From positions 1 to 61,140 of the forward strand of contig NZ_CAJYGK010000101.1 of the NCBI RefSeq assembly GCF_913773725.1: a stretch of 61,140 bases of DNA, read 5' to 3'. Position 1 is the stretch's first letter, and the number at the start of each line of letters is the position of its first letter. Below, piece by piece: positions 17,947 to 27,257 of the stretch. Below the pieces are notes generated by a model. The model had not been told where the DNA came from, made no database searches, and worked only from the letters and a program-made list of their open reading frames with translations. The position numbers and the translations under genes are program-made. The stretch comes from an uncultured Aquabacterium sp. GTDB taxonomy: Bacteria > Pseudomonadota > Gammaproteobacteria > Burkholderiales > Burkholderiaceae_C.

Positions 17947-19098
17947 ATGCGCACGCTCCTGTGCAGCGCGTTCGCGCTCGCCCTCATGGCACCCGTCTTG
18001 GGGCGGGCAAGCACCGACACACCGCCGAACGACGACCGCACCGTGGTGGAAGTGCTGCGGGAGCGGCCCTTGAGCCAGGAAGAACGCGCATGGCGCACGG
18101 TGCGCGCGCGCCTCAGAGCCGAGCCCACACGGGCCGATCTGGCCAGCCAGGTGGCGCAGCAGGCCTTGCAATGGGCACGACGCGATGGAGACCCGCGCTG
18201 GATCGGTCAAGCTCGGGCGGCGCTCGCGCCATGGTGGCACGAGCCGACGCCCGCACCTGACATCCGCCTGCTGCGCGCCATCGTCAACCAGAGCACGCAC
18301 CGCTTCGACGCGGCCCTGGCAGACCTGGATGCGGTGACGCGGGCTCGGCCCGGTCACGCACAGGCATGGCTCTCGCTGGCCTCGGTGCAGATGGTGACGG
18401 GCCGCTATCAGGCAGCGGCCCGCAGCTGCCATGCCCTGGAGGCCGCGGGGGCGCCCTGGCACCGCCAGGTCTGCGAGCACGAACTGGCCAGCTTCCAGGG
18501 TGATGCCAATCGCGCGGACGCCGCACTGTCGGCCCTCGCCGCCCGGGCGCCGGCCGCGTTGCAACCGTGGCTGACGCTCGTGCGGGCCGAACTGGCCGAA
18601 CGCCGCGGGCAGGCGCGCGTGGCTGGCGCGTTGTATGCCCGCCTGCTGGCCGACGCCCCTGACGCCTACACCGAAGCCGCCTACGCAGACTGGCTGCTCG
18701 ACCAGCAGCACCACGAGGAGGTCATCACCCGGCTGCGGCCCCTGCAGCGCAACGACGCGCTGCTGCTGCGGTTGGCCGAAGCCTACGCCGCGACGGGACA
18801 CCCCGGCCGTGACGCAGCCGTGCAAACCCTGCAGGCCCGCTTTGCCGCGGCCCGCCTGCGCGGTGATGGCAGCGTACACCTGCGGGAGGAAGCACGCTTT
18901 CAACTGCGGCTGCTGCGACGCCCCCAGCAGGCCCTGACGCTGGCTCTGGCGAACTGGGCGGTGCAGAAGGAACCCGCGGACGCCCGCCTGCTGCTCGAAG
19001 CCGCCGAAGCGGCCGGGCAAGCACAGGCTGCAGAACCCGCACGCCGCTTCATTCGGGAAGCTGGATGGGCTGATCAGCGGCTTGCCAGATGGATGTGA
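17947..19098 (+). CDS. Exported tetratricopeptide-repeat protein
   Basis: A 383-residue protein with an N-terminal signal peptide (MRTLLCSAFALALMAPVLGRA). Successive helical pairs of TPR character follow, for example FDAALADLDAVTRARPGHAQAW and repeated Ala-rich helices. This points to a periplasmic scaffold or partner-binding protein. CGGAGA precedes the ATG; the frame could open at a TTG 15 bases earlier but the Shine-Dalgarno favours 17947. The stop overlaps the HupE-like start, indicating translational coupling. Confidence 0.8.
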   Translation: MRTLLCSAFALALMAPVLGRASTDTPPNDDRTVVEVLRERPLSQEERAWRTVRARLRAEPTRADLASQVAQQALQWARRDGDPRWIGQARAALAPWWHEPTPAPDIRLLRAIVNQSTHRFDAALADLDAVTRARPGHAQAWLSLASVQMVTGRYQAAARSCHALEAAGAPWHRQVCEHELASFQGDANRADAALSALAARAPAALQPWLTLVRAELAERRGQARVAGALYARLLADAPDAYTEAAYADWLLDQQHHEEVITRLRPLQRNDALLLRLAEAYAATGHPGRDAAVQTLQARFAAARLRGDGSVHLREEARFQLRLLRRPQQALTLALANWAVQKEPADARLLLEAAEAAGQAQAAEPARRFIREAGWADQRLARWM

Positions 19099-20417
19099 TC
19101 CGCATGCGCATCGCCCTTGCCCACCCGGTCCTGCGCATCCTGCTGGGGCTCCTTGCCGCCTGTGCAGGGCACCCCATCGCACAGGCTCACAAACCGAGCG
19201 ACAGCTATCTGACCCTGACGGCCCGCGAGGGCGGCGTGCTGGAGGCCGACTGGCACGTGGCCCTGCGGGACCTGGACGCCGAACTCCAACTCGACGCGAA
19301 CGACGACGGGCGACTTACCTGGGGCGAGGTACGCACCCGCTGGGACGACATCGTCCGCTTTGCCCGCCCGCATCTTCAGGTCCAGCACGCCGGGCACGCC
19401 TGCCTGCATGACGAAAGCGTGCCTGCGCCTGCGCTGGCCACGCACACCGATGGCCGTTACACCGCGATCCGCTGGACCCTGCGTTGCCCGGTGCCGGCGG
19501 CGGCAGACTGGCTGGGCGTCAACGTGCGTTACAGCCTCTTTGCGGTCACCGACCCGACGCACCGCGGCATCGTGCACTGGGCGACACGTGCAGCCGACAC
19601 GCCCGTACGCCACGCCGGCACGGTGGTGCTGGGCGAGCCCCGACCGAGCCACACGCTACGCTGGCCTGCGTGGCCCACCAGCGCGCCACGTACCGCGCAG
19701 ACAAGCCCCGACGCCACGCTGCGCGCCGAGCAGATCCCACCGACCGCCCCGGCCGCGCCGCAGCACGCGGAACCCGACGCGGCCGCCTTGCGCACCTTTG
19801 TCGCCGATGGCATGCACCACATCGCCATCGGCACCGACCATGTGCTCTTTCTGATGTCGCTGTTGCTGGTGAGCGTCTGGCGCCGGCCAGCAGAGCGGGC
19901 GACACGGTGGTGGCCGCTGCACGCGCAGTGGCAGCCCGTACCGCGAGGGGCCGATGCGGTCCGCGAAGCCGTCAAGCTGGTCACCGCTTTCACGGTGGCG
20001 CACTCGCTGACCCTGGGCCTGGCCGCCACAGGGGTGCTGTCACCCCCCTCACGCTGGGTGGAGTCGCTCATTGCCTTCAGTGTGCTGCTGGCGGCGCTGG
20101 ACAACATGGTGCCACTGCTGCGGGGACCGCGTTGGCGGATCGTGTTTGCGTTTGGCCTGGTCCACGGGTTCGGCTTCGCCGGGGCGTTGCAGGATCTGGG
20201 GTTGAACGGGGCAGCACTGGCATGGCCCCTGCTCGGTTTCAACCTCGGCGTGGAAGCCGGGCAGCTGGCGCTGGTGGCGGTCACCCTGCCACTGGCCTGC
20301 CTCGCGCGACGAACGGCGGCCTACCGCGGCGTGGTCGCACTCGCGTCGATCGCCATTGCGCTGCTGGCACTGGTTTGGTGTGCCGAGCGGGTGCTCGATG
20401 TGACGCTGCTCGGCTGA
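19089..20417 (+). CDS. HupE/UreJ-family membrane protein
   Basis: A 442-residue protein. An exported N-terminal part (signal, then about 200 residues beginning KPSDSYLTLT) is joined to a C-terminal membrane domain of six or seven helices. The HupE/UreJ signatures HHIAIGTDHVLFL, TAFTVAHSLTLGLA and GLVHGFGFAGAL carry conserved His and Asp residues. HupE and UreJ are implicated in nickel uptake for hydrogenase and urease, but no such enzymes are nearby, so the metal and role here are open. It overlaps the TPR gene by 10 bases. Confidence 0.85.
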   Translation: MDVIRMRIALAHPVLRILLGLLAACAGHPIAQAHKPSDSYLTLTAREGGVLEADWHVALRDLDAELQLDANDDGRLTWGEVRTRWDDIVRFARPHLQVQHAGHACLHDESVPAPALATHTDGRYTAIRWTLRCPVPAAADWLGVNVRYSLFAVTDPTHRGIVHWATRAADTPVRHAGTVVLGEPRPSHTLRWPAWPTSAPRTAQTSPDATLRAEQIPPTAPAAPQHAEPDAAALRTFVADGMHHIAIGTDHVLFLMSLLLVSVWRRPAERATRWWPLHAQWQPVPRGADAVREAVKLVTAFTVAHSLTLGLAATGVLSPPSRWVESLIAFSVLLAALDNMVPLLRGPRWRIVFAFGLVHGFGFAGALQDLGLNGAALAWPLLGFNLGVEAGQLALVAVTLPLACLARRTAAYRGVVALASIAIALLALVWCAERVLDVTLLG

Positions 20418-20447
20418 AGCGGACGAAGCGGGGGTCTCCATCCTCGC

Positions 20448-20467
20448 CCAGGTCCAGATGGACCTGG
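20448..20467 (+). terminator. Perfect hairpin after the HupE-like gene
   Basis: CCAGGTCC and GGACCTGG form a perfect 8-bp stem around AGAT, 31 bases after the stop. No T-run follows, so if it terminates it may need Rho. Confidence 0.35.
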
Positions 20468-20525
20468 TGTCCCCGCATGTCGCAAGCCCCCCCGGAAGGC
20501 TGGTTTCGCCGAACAACACCACCTC

Positions 20526-20531
20526 TACAAT
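20526..20531 (+). promoter_or_regulatory. Candidate -10 element for the DUF3015 gene
   Basis: TACAAT stands 64 bases before the DUF3015 ATG in an AT-richer stretch. The -35 region (GTTTCG, 17-bp spacing) is poor. Confidence 0.35.
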
Positions 20532-20594
20532 GGTTTTCGACACGGTGAGTGTTCTGTGTCTTCGTAACAAACCGCATCAATTTCAGGAATCACC

Positions 20595-21068
20595 ATGAAG
20601 AAAATCGTCATCGCCGCCCTGGCCACCCTGGCCGCTGCTTCGTCCATGGCCGCTCAGAACAACGTCGGCTCCTGCGGCTGGGGCTCCAAGGTGTTCCAGG
20701 GCCAGTCGGGCGTCGCCCCCCAGGTCCTGGCTGTCACCACCAACGGCACCTCGGGCAACCAGACCTTCGGCATCACCTTCGGCACCTCGGGCTGTACGCA
20801 AGACGGCGTCGTGAGCTCGACCTGGAAGACCGCCATGTACATCGACGGCAACCGCGTGGCCCTGGCCCGTGACGCCGCCGCCGGCCAAGGCGAAAGCCTC
20901 GACACCCTGGCCACCGTGATGGGCGTGAAGGCCGATGACCGCGCACTGTTCGCTGCCACCATCAAGGACAACTTCGGCACCATCTTCGCCACCGAAGCCG
21001 TGGCCGCCAACCTGAAGGCCGTGCTGGCCTCGAACGCCCAGCTGGCCGGCTACGCCGCCGTGATCTGA
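20595..21068 (+). CDS. Exported DUF3015 protein
   Basis: A 157-residue periplasmic protein. Signal peptide MKKIVIAALATLAAASSMAA is followed by the DUF3015 core: CGWGSKVF, a variable TNGTSGNQTFGITFGTSGC strand pair, and a helical C-terminal part. The family has no established function; members sit next to DUF4105 genes in several proteobacteria, and the next gene here is one. The coding sequence is rich in GCC/GGC codons typical of well-expressed genes in this window. Confidence 0.85.
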   Translation: MKKIVIAALATLAAASSMAAQNNVGSCGWGSKVFQGQSGVAPQVLAVTTNGTSGNQTFGITFGTSGCTQDGVVSSTWKTAMYIDGNRVALARDAAAGQGESLDTLATVMGVKADDRALFAATIKDNFGTIFATEAVAANLKAVLASNAQLAGYAAVI

Positions 21069-21184
21069 TCACGTTCGCCAGACGCCGGCCCGCCCTCGCG
21101 GCGCCGGCCCGACCGGGGCACACGTACGCCCTGTCTGCATGCCCGGCCTGCGCTGGGCATGCGCGCTTTCAGGGAATCATCAAG

Positions 21185-23161
21185 GTGAAGACATGCATCG
21201 GTGGCCTGTTGGCCGCCCTGTGCCTGAGCACGCTCGCGCCCTCGACACACGCCGCATCGCCCGAGCCCGCTTCTCACACCGCACCCGCGCTGACACCGGC
21301 GCAGCGCGCGCACCTGGCCACGCTGCAGACCCGCGCAAGGGCCGCCTCACTGGCCACCCAGCCGATGTGGCGCGCGCTGCTGCATTACCAGGTGCACCCG
21401 CTCACGCGGGTCGATCGCAGCCTGGCCGACGACGCGGATTTCTTTCTCGCCCCCCACGGCCACCGCAACGCCCAGGCCGAACTCGACGCCACGCTGGCGG
21501 CGTTCTTCGACCCCACGCCACGCCATGCACTGGACCAGCAGGCCGCATGCCGCTTCATCGCCCGCTATCGCTGGCTGGCGCAGCAGCTGTCGTTCGATCC
21601 CGCCCTGCTGCCCCAGCCCCAATGCGAGCGCCACGACACCTGGCGCGCCGGGCTGCAGGCCGACAAGGTGAGTCTGATCTTTCCGTCTGCCTACCTGAAC
21701 AGCCCGGCCTCGATGTACGGCCACACCTTCCTGCGGCTGGACCCGGACACAGGCGAGCGCCCCGGTGCGCCCATGCTTTCGTACGCCATCAACTACGCGG
21801 CCAATGCCGATGAAAGCGACGGACTGGCGTACGCGCTCAAGGGTCTGACCGGGCTGTATGCCGGCCAGTTCACCAACGCGCCCTACTACCTGCGGCTGCG
21901 CGAGTACAACGACCTCGAGAACCGCGACATCTGGGAGTACGAGCTGGCGCTGTCTCGCGAAGAGATAGACCGCCTGCTGGACCACACCTGGGAGCTGGGC
22001 CCCACCCGCTTCGATTACTTCTTCTTCGACGAAAACTGCTCCTACCACCTGCTGGCCCTGCTCGAGGCCGCCCGGCCCGATGCCCGCCTGACCGAGCGCT
22101 TCACGTGGTGGGCCATTCCGGTCGACACCGTGCGGGCGGTGGCCGAGACCCCGGGCTGGCTGCGCGCCGTGCGCTACCGCCCGGCCAACAGCACCGAGCT
22201 GCGGCACCGCGCCCGCCTGCTCGGACCGCAGGCGGCCCAGATGGCACGCCAGCTGGCCGATGGCGAGATGCCTGCCTCCGCGGTGCGCGAGACAAACCTG
22301 CCGCAGTCTCGGCAGGCGCTGGTGCTTGAGACCGCCGAGCGGCTGGTGGCGTACGAAGCCACACGCCACCCTCGTCCGGATGAGGTGGTCCAGGCTCATC
22401 GCATGAGCCTGTTGATGCAGCGTGCACAGCTTCCCGCCGGCAGCCCGGTCAACGTGCCCCGCCCGGCCGACGAGCCCACCTCGGGCCATGCTACGGCCCG
22501 CGTGGACGTGGTGACCGGCCACCGCAACGGTCGCGGCTGGCTGAGCTTGGCTGTGAGGCCGGCCTACCACGACCTGCTGGATCCTGAGGCCGGCTACCAG
22601 AGCGGCTCGGCCATCCAGTTCTTTCAGTTGGAGCTCAGCCGGGAGGGCAGCGGCCCGCTGCGTTTCGAACGTCTCACCCCGGTCGAGATCACGTCGCTGA
22701 GTGCCCGTGAACCCTTGCTGAAGGCGCACTCCTGGCGCGTGGGCATGCATGTCCAGCGCAGTCGCTTTGCCGACGCCGAGGGCCACCGTCCGGTAGGCGG
22801 ACAGGTTCAGGGCGGGCCGGGAGCTGCGTGGGACCTGGGTCAGCCCGGTCAGGCCCTCGCCTATGTGTTCCTGGACAACCACCTGAGTTGGGACCGCAGC
22901 CTGACGCGCAAACCCTGGGCGGCCGGCTCGGGCCTGGCGGCAGGCCTGCTCGCCCAGGTGGGCTCCCAGGTGCGGGTGCAGGTGGAAGCCTATGGTCGTG
23001 TCTACCTTGCCGGGCAGCCACACGAACATGGTGCCAGCCTGCAGGCGCGGTGGCATCCGGATCGCCGCTGGGCGTGGACACTCCAGGCCGCGCACGCGTG
23101 GCGGGAGGACGCCCCCACCGGAGCCCGCACGCTGGCAGTCGGGGTACAGCGGCACTGGTGA
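21185..23161 (+). CDS. Exported DUF4105 (Lnb-type N-terminal domain) protein
   Basis: A 658-residue protein with a signal peptide (GLLAALCLSTLAPSTHA). The DUF4105 domain at about 180-400 carries the conserved SPASMYGHTFLRL block and FDYFFFDENCSYHLL, whose His/Cys arrangement suggests a papain-like catalytic centre. The C-terminal 250 residues look like outer-membrane beta-strands or a beta-rich domain ending in RHW. The family relates to the periplasmic part of Lnb, the apolipoprotein N-acyltransferase of Gram-positives, but no activity is proven here. The GTG start has AGGGA upstream. Confidence 0.85.
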   Translation: MKTCIGGLLAALCLSTLAPSTHAASPEPASHTAPALTPAQRAHLATLQTRARAASLATQPMWRALLHYQVHPLTRVDRSLADDADFFLAPHGHRNAQAELDATLAAFFDPTPRHALDQQAACRFIARYRWLAQQLSFDPALLPQPQCERHDTWRAGLQADKVSLIFPSAYLNSPASMYGHTFLRLDPDTGERPGAPMLSYAINYAANADESDGLAYALKGLTGLYAGQFTNAPYYLRLREYNDLENRDIWEYELALSREEIDRLLDHTWELGPTRFDYFFFDENCSYHLLALLEAARPDARLTERFTWWAIPVDTVRAVAETPGWLRAVRYRPANSTELRHRARLLGPQAAQMARQLADGEMPASAVRETNLPQSRQALVLETAERLVAYEATRHPRPDEVVQAHRMSLLMQRAQLPAGSPVNVPRPADEPTSGHATARVDVVTGHRNGRGWLSLAVRPAYHDLLDPEAGYQSGSAIQFFQLELSREGSGPLRFERLTPVEITSLSAREPLLKAHSWRVGMHVQRSRFADAEGHRPVGGQVQGGPGAAWDLGQPGQALAYVFLDNHLSWDRSLTRKPWAAGSGLAAGLLAQVGSQVRVQVEAYGRVYLAGQPHEHGASLQARWHPDRRWAWTLQAAHAWREDAPTGARTLAVGVQRHW

Positions 23162-23237
23162 GCACGCCGTAGCAGCAGGCACGCCGCTTGCCGCGCGTGG
23201 GGCCCTGCCACCCGGCCTGATTTCGGGCCCCGCCGAG

Positions 23238-24008
23238 ATGCCCGCCTCTGCCCCGCTGTCGTTCACGGTGCTGACGGTGAACACCCACAAGGGGTTCACC
23301 CCCTTCAACCGCCGGTTCATCCTGCCCGAGTTGCGCGAAGCCGTGCGCAGTGTGCATGCCGATCTGGTCTTCCTGCAGGAAGTGCATGGCACGCACGCCG
23401 GGCACGCCACCCGCCACAACCTGTGGCCCGCGGTACCGCAGTACGAGTTTCTGGCCGACCAGATCTGGTCGGATTTTGCGTACGGGCGCAACGCCGTCTA
23501 CCCGGAGGGTGACCACGGCAACGCCCTGCTGTCGAAGTTTCCGATCCAGCGCTGGGTGAACCACGACGTCTCCGGCGCCGACTTTGCCGGCGAGGAACGC
23601 CGGGGACTGCTGCATTGCGTGCTCACCGTACCGGGCAGCGGACGGGAGGTGCATGCCGTGTGCGTGCATCTGGGCCTGCGAGAAGCGCAGCGCGCCGCCC
23701 AACTGCAGCTGCTGTGCGAGTTGATCGACCGCGACGTCCCCCCGGATGCGCCCTTGATCGTGGCCGGGGACTTCAACGACTGGCGGCTGAGGGCCCATCA
23801 CCGGCTGCAGCAGTGCGCCCGCCTCATCGACTCCTTCGCCAGCGCCGGCCAGCCCGCACCGCGCACCTTTCCTGCACGCTGGCCCGTGCTGCGCCTGGAC
23901 CGCATTTACGCCCGCAATGTGCAGGTGCAGGGCGCCCGGGTGCTGTCCACGCGTCCCTGGTCCCACCTGTCCGACCATGCGCCTTTGTGCGCGGAGATCC
24001 GGCTGTGA
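23238..24008 (+). CDS. ybhP: Endonuclease/exonuclease/phosphatase-family protein (YbhP-like)
   Basis: A 256-residue DNase I-fold protein with TVNTHKGFTPFNRRF near the start, LQEVHG (metal-binding Glu), VAGDFNDW (catalytic Asp/Asn) and LSDHAPLC (catalytic His) at the end. That is the complete set of motifs for Mg2+-dependent phosphodiester cleavage. It lies directly before clsB and ybhN, the same trio as E. coli ybhP-clsB-ybhN, so a role in phospholipid metabolism is more likely than DNA repair. Its stop overlaps the clsB GTG. Confidence 0.87.
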   Translation: MPASAPLSFTVLTVNTHKGFTPFNRRFILPELREAVRSVHADLVFLQEVHGTHAGHATRHNLWPAVPQYEFLADQIWSDFAYGRNAVYPEGDHGNALLSKFPIQRWVNHDVSGADFAGEERRGLLHCVLTVPGSGREVHAVCVHLGLREAQRAAQLQLLCELIDRDVPPDAPLIVAGDFNDWRLRAHHRLQQCARLIDSFASAGQPAPRTFPARWPVLRLDRIYARNVQVQGARVLSTRPWSHLSDHAPLCAEIRL

Positions 24009-25249
24009 AGGCACACTGGCATCCCATCGAGCACATCGAGCTTCTGGAGAACGGCGAGGCCTTCTACCCCCGCGTGTTCGAAGCCATCGCGTGCGCGCGC
24101 AGCGAAGTCCTGATCGAAACCTTCATCCTGTTCGAGGACAAGGTAGGCTGGGCGCTGCATGCGGTGCTGCTGGAAGCGGCGCGCCGCGGTGTACAGGTGG
24201 TGCTGACGGTCGATGGGTTCGGCTCATGCGACCTGGGTGAATCGTATGTGGCTCCATTGACCGCAGCCGGTGTGCGCGTGCAGTTCTTCGATCGCCGACC
24301 ACGCCTGCTGGGCATGCGGCTGCATGCCTTCCGGCGACTGCACCGCAAGATCGTCGTGGTCGATGGAGCTCAGGCCTTCATCGGCGGCATCAACTTCTCG
24401 GCCGATCACCTGGGCGATTACGGGCCCCAGGCCAAGCAGGATTACGCGGTGGTGGTGCAAGGTCCGCTGGTGGCCGACATCCACCGCTTCGCCCTCGCCT
24501 CGGCACAGGCGCCGGCTCGGCGGCGCTGGTGGCGGATGCGCCCCCGCGTCGACCTGGCGCAGCCACGCCCCGACACGCGCACGGAAGCATGGGGCGCCTT
24601 CATCACCCGCGACAACGAAGCCCACCCCACCGACATCGAGCGCCATTACCGGCTCGCCATCCGCATGGCACAGCGAGAACTGATCCTGGCCCACGCCTAC
24701 TTCTTTCCGGGCTACCGCCTGCTGCGTGACCTGCGAAACGCCGCCCGACGGGGTGTGCGGGTGCGCCTGATCCTGCAGGGCGAGCCCGACATGCCGATCG
24801 CCGGCATGGCGGCCCGCTCGCTCTACCGCTATCTGCTGGGCGCGGGGATCGAAATCCACGAATACTGCGAGCGCCCGCTGCACGGCAAGGTGGCGCTGGC
24901 CGACGACGACTGGGCCACCGTGGGATCGAGCAACCTGGATCCGTGGAGCCTGTCGCTGAACCTGGAGGCCAACGTGGTGATCTGGAGCCGGGCCTTCAAC
25001 CAGCACCTGCGCGAACGGCTGGAGCATCTGATGCGACATCACTGCCAGGCCATCAGCGCCGAGGCCGAAGGCAGCCGACGGGTCTGGCGACTGGGCAGCA
25101 GCGTACTGGTCTTCCACCTGCTGCGCCGTTTTCCACGCTGGCTGAACTGGCTGCCCCGGCGTGCACCGCGCATCACGGCGGCCACAAGCCATCCAGCAGA
25201 GCCCGCGCCTCACAACACCGAGCCGCCACACGCGCCCACGCCGCCATGA
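24005..25249 (+). CDS. clsB: Cardiolipin synthase B
   Basis: A 414-residue phospholipase-D-superfamily enzyme that makes cardiolipin from phosphatidylglycerol and a second phospholipid at the inner membrane. Two HKD motifs are intact: HRKIVVVDGAQAFIGGIN (His113, Lys115) and LHGKVALADDDWATVGSSN. Like ClsB, and unlike ClsA, it has no N-terminal membrane helices. The GTG start overlaps the ybhP-like stop. The 3' end overlaps the ybhN-like start by four bases. Confidence 0.93.
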   Translation: MKAHWHPIEHIELLENGEAFYPRVFEAIACARSEVLIETFILFEDKVGWALHAVLLEAARRGVQVVLTVDGFGSCDLGESYVAPLTAAGVRVQFFDRRPRLLGMRLHAFRRLHRKIVVVDGAQAFIGGINFSADHLGDYGPQAKQDYAVVVQGPLVADIHRFALASAQAPARRRWWRMRPRVDLAQPRPDTRTEAWGAFITRDNEAHPTDIERHYRLAIRMAQRELILAHAYFFPGYRLLRDLRNAARRGVRVRLILQGEPDMPIAGMAARSLYRYLLGAGIEIHEYCERPLHGKVALADDDWATVGSSNLDPWSLSLNLEANVVIWSRAFNQHLRERLEHLMRHHCQAISAEAEGSRRVWRLGSSVLVFHLLRRFPRWLNWLPRRAPRITAATSHPAEPAPHNTEPPHAPTPP

Positions 25250-26259
25250 AGCCGCCGCCCTCCCGCGCACCGGCCTCCGCCAGGTCGCCCTCCGCACCAC
25301 CCCACGGCTGGTGGCCCCGGATCCGGCCCTGGCTGTATGGGGTCTTCGCCGTGCTGGTGGCGGTGCTCATCGTGCGCCAGGCCCGGACGCTGGACTGGAA
25401 CGAGGTGCGCCAGGCCGTACTGCGGCTGCAGCCCCACACCCTGTTGCTGGCCGGTGCGCTGACGGCGCTGAGCCACCTGCTCTACAGCCACTATGACCTC
25501 ATCGGCCGCCACCTTTTGGGATTGAGCCTGCCCCGCAGGCGGGTGATGGCCGTGACCGCCGTCAGCTACGCGTTCAACCTGAACCTCGGCTCTCTGATTG
25601 GCGGGCTGGCCTTCCGCTACCGGCTGTATGCGCGGCTGGGCCTGAGCACGGCCGAGACCACGCAGGTGCTGGGCTTCAGCATGTTGACCAACTGGCTGGG
25701 CTGGTCCGTGGTGGCCGGCACCTGTTTCGTGCTGGGCCTGGTGCGGCCGCCCGAGACCTGGGGGGTGCCACAGCCGGCGCTGCAAGCGGCCGGGGCCGTG
25801 CTGCTGCTGGCCGCTGCGGGATACCTGCTGGCCTGCGCCCGGTCTCGGCGTCGGACCTGGCGTGTGCGAGGCCACGAACTGACACTCCCGCGAGGCCGCG
25901 TGGCCCTGATCCAGTTGGCGCTGTCGGCGGCCAACTGGCTGGTGATCGGCGCGGTACTGCACGCCCTGATGCCTGCCTCGCTGTCCTATCCCGTGGTGCT
26001 GGGCGCGCTGATGGTGAGTGCCGTAGCGGGCGTCATCACCCACATCCCGGCCGGGCTGGGCGTGATCGAGGCCGTGTGCCTGGCCTTGCTGGGCGGACAG
26101 GTGGGGCACGGGGTGCTGCTGGCTTCGCTGCTGGCCTACCGCGTGCTGTACTACCTGGTGCCGCTCTCGCTGGCCATCGTGGGTTACCTACGGCTGGAGG
26201 CCGTTGCAACCCGCTCACTCACTGAGCCAGAAAGCGCTTCACCGCCGCCACGGTCGTGA
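25246..26259 (+). CDS. ybhN: YbhN-like integral membrane protein (lysylphosphatidylglycerol synthase transmembrane family)
   Basis: A 337-residue polytopic protein with about eight hydrophobic helices. It matches the UPF0104/YbhN group, related to the flippase part of MprF, with NLGSLIGGLAFRYRLYARLGL and THIPAGLGVIEAVCLALLG as characteristic blocks. It lacks the aminoacyl-transferase half, so it may translocate lipid rather than modify it. The position after clsB supports a lipid substrate. The 3' end overlaps the convergent hydrolase gene by 41 bases. Confidence 0.87.
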   Translation: MKPPPSRAPASARSPSAPPHGWWPRIRPWLYGVFAVLVAVLIVRQARTLDWNEVRQAVLRLQPHTLLLAGALTALSHLLYSHYDLIGRHLLGLSLPRRRVMAVTAVSYAFNLNLGSLIGGLAFRYRLYARLGLSTAETTQVLGFSMLTNWLGWSVVAGTCFVLGLVRPPETWGVPQPALQAAGAVLLLAAAGYLLACARSRRRTWRVRGHELTLPRGRVALIQLALSAANWLVIGAVLHALMPASLSYPVVLGALMVSAVAGVITHIPAGLGVIEAVCLALLGGQVGHGVLLASLLAYRVLYYLVPLSLAIVGYLRLEAVATRSLTEPESASPPPRS

Positions 26260-27163
26260 TCGGGTCTTCTTCGTGCGGCACGTGGCCGAGGGCATCGAAC
26301 ACCACCAGCTGGCTGCCTGTGATCTCGCGCGCAAAGCGCTGCCCGTTCTCCAGCGGGATCAGGCGGTCGAGCCCGCCCCACAGGATCAGCGTGGACGCCT
26401 TGATCCGCGAAATCTGCTCGGTGAACTCCCCGCCGGGGCTCTGGCGGAATCGCTGCACCAGCGCACCGCGGTTGCCCTCGCGCAGCGCCAGCTCGTAGTA
26501 GCGGTCGACCAGTTCGGGCGTCACCCGGGCCGGATCTCCGTAGACGTTGCGCACGCTGGACTCCACCATGCTGCGCGGCAGCGTGTGGGTCATCAGGGGC
26601 TCGAGCACGGGGATGCGCGCCATGCGGAAGGCCAGGGGCACCGACTCCGGTCTGTAGGGGTAGCCGGCGGCGTCGACCAGCACCAGCCGGGCGACGCGGT
26701 CGGGCGCATCGGCCGCGAACTTCCAGGCCACCTGGCCGCCGAACGAGTTGCCGGCCAGCACCACCTGCTTGAGACCGAGGTCGTCGAGCAGGGCGCCGAC
26801 AAAGCGGCTGTAACGCGCCAAGTGGTAGTCGCCGTCAGGGGCCGGGCCGGTCAGGCCGAAACCGGGCAGGTCGATGCGGATCACGCGGCGCTCACCCTTG
26901 AGCGCATCCACCCAGCCTTCCCATGTGTGCAGGCTGGCCGAGGTGCCATGCAGCAGCACGAGGGGCGTGCCGTCGGTGCGAGGGCCCTCGTCGCGCAGGT
27001 GCACGGACATGCCCTCGACCTCGATGAAGCGGGAGGGCCACGGCGCCCAGCGTGCCTTGAGGGCCTCGACGGGGCGGTCGGGGGCCCAGGTCAGGGCCAC
27101 GCCGGCGCCAGCCAGGGCGACCAGCGTCAACACGCCGATGGCCAGGATTCGGGTGAAGCGCAT
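26219..27163 (-). CDS. Alpha/beta-fold hydrolase
   Basis: A 314-residue protein with an N-terminal signal anchor (ILAIGVLTLVALAGAGVAL) and a complete alpha/beta-hydrolase core: oxyanion loop LLHGTSAS, nucleophile elbow GNSFGG (Ser140), acid in WGGLDRLIP, and His in LGHVPHEEDP. The order resembles epoxide-hydrolase and C-C-bond hydrolase relatives, but the substrate cannot be read from sequence. AAGGAG precedes the ATG. It is followed by a convergent overlap with the ybhN-like gene. Confidence 0.87.
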   Translation of the reverse strand: MRFTRILAIGVLTLVALAGAGVALTWAPDRPVEALKARWAPWPSRFIEVEGMSVHLRDEGPRTDGTPLVLLHGTSASLHTWEGWVDALKGERRVIRIDLPGFGLTGPAPDGDYHLARYSRFVGALLDDLGLKQVVLAGNSFGGQVAWKFAADAPDRVARLVLVDAAGYPYRPESVPLAFRMARIPVLEPLMTHTLPRSMVESSVRNVYGDPARVTPELVDRYYELALREGNRGALVQRFRQSPGGEFTEQISRIKASTLILWGGLDRLIPLENGQRFAREITGSQLVVFDALGHVPHEEDPITTVAAVKRFLAQ

Positions 27164-27257
27164 CGCGGTGGTCTCCTTCTCGTTGTGTCTCGGCGGTCAA
27201 GCCGGCATTGTCGGCCGCAGCCCTGGCGGGGCGACCGACACGAGCGGTGAAACGCAC

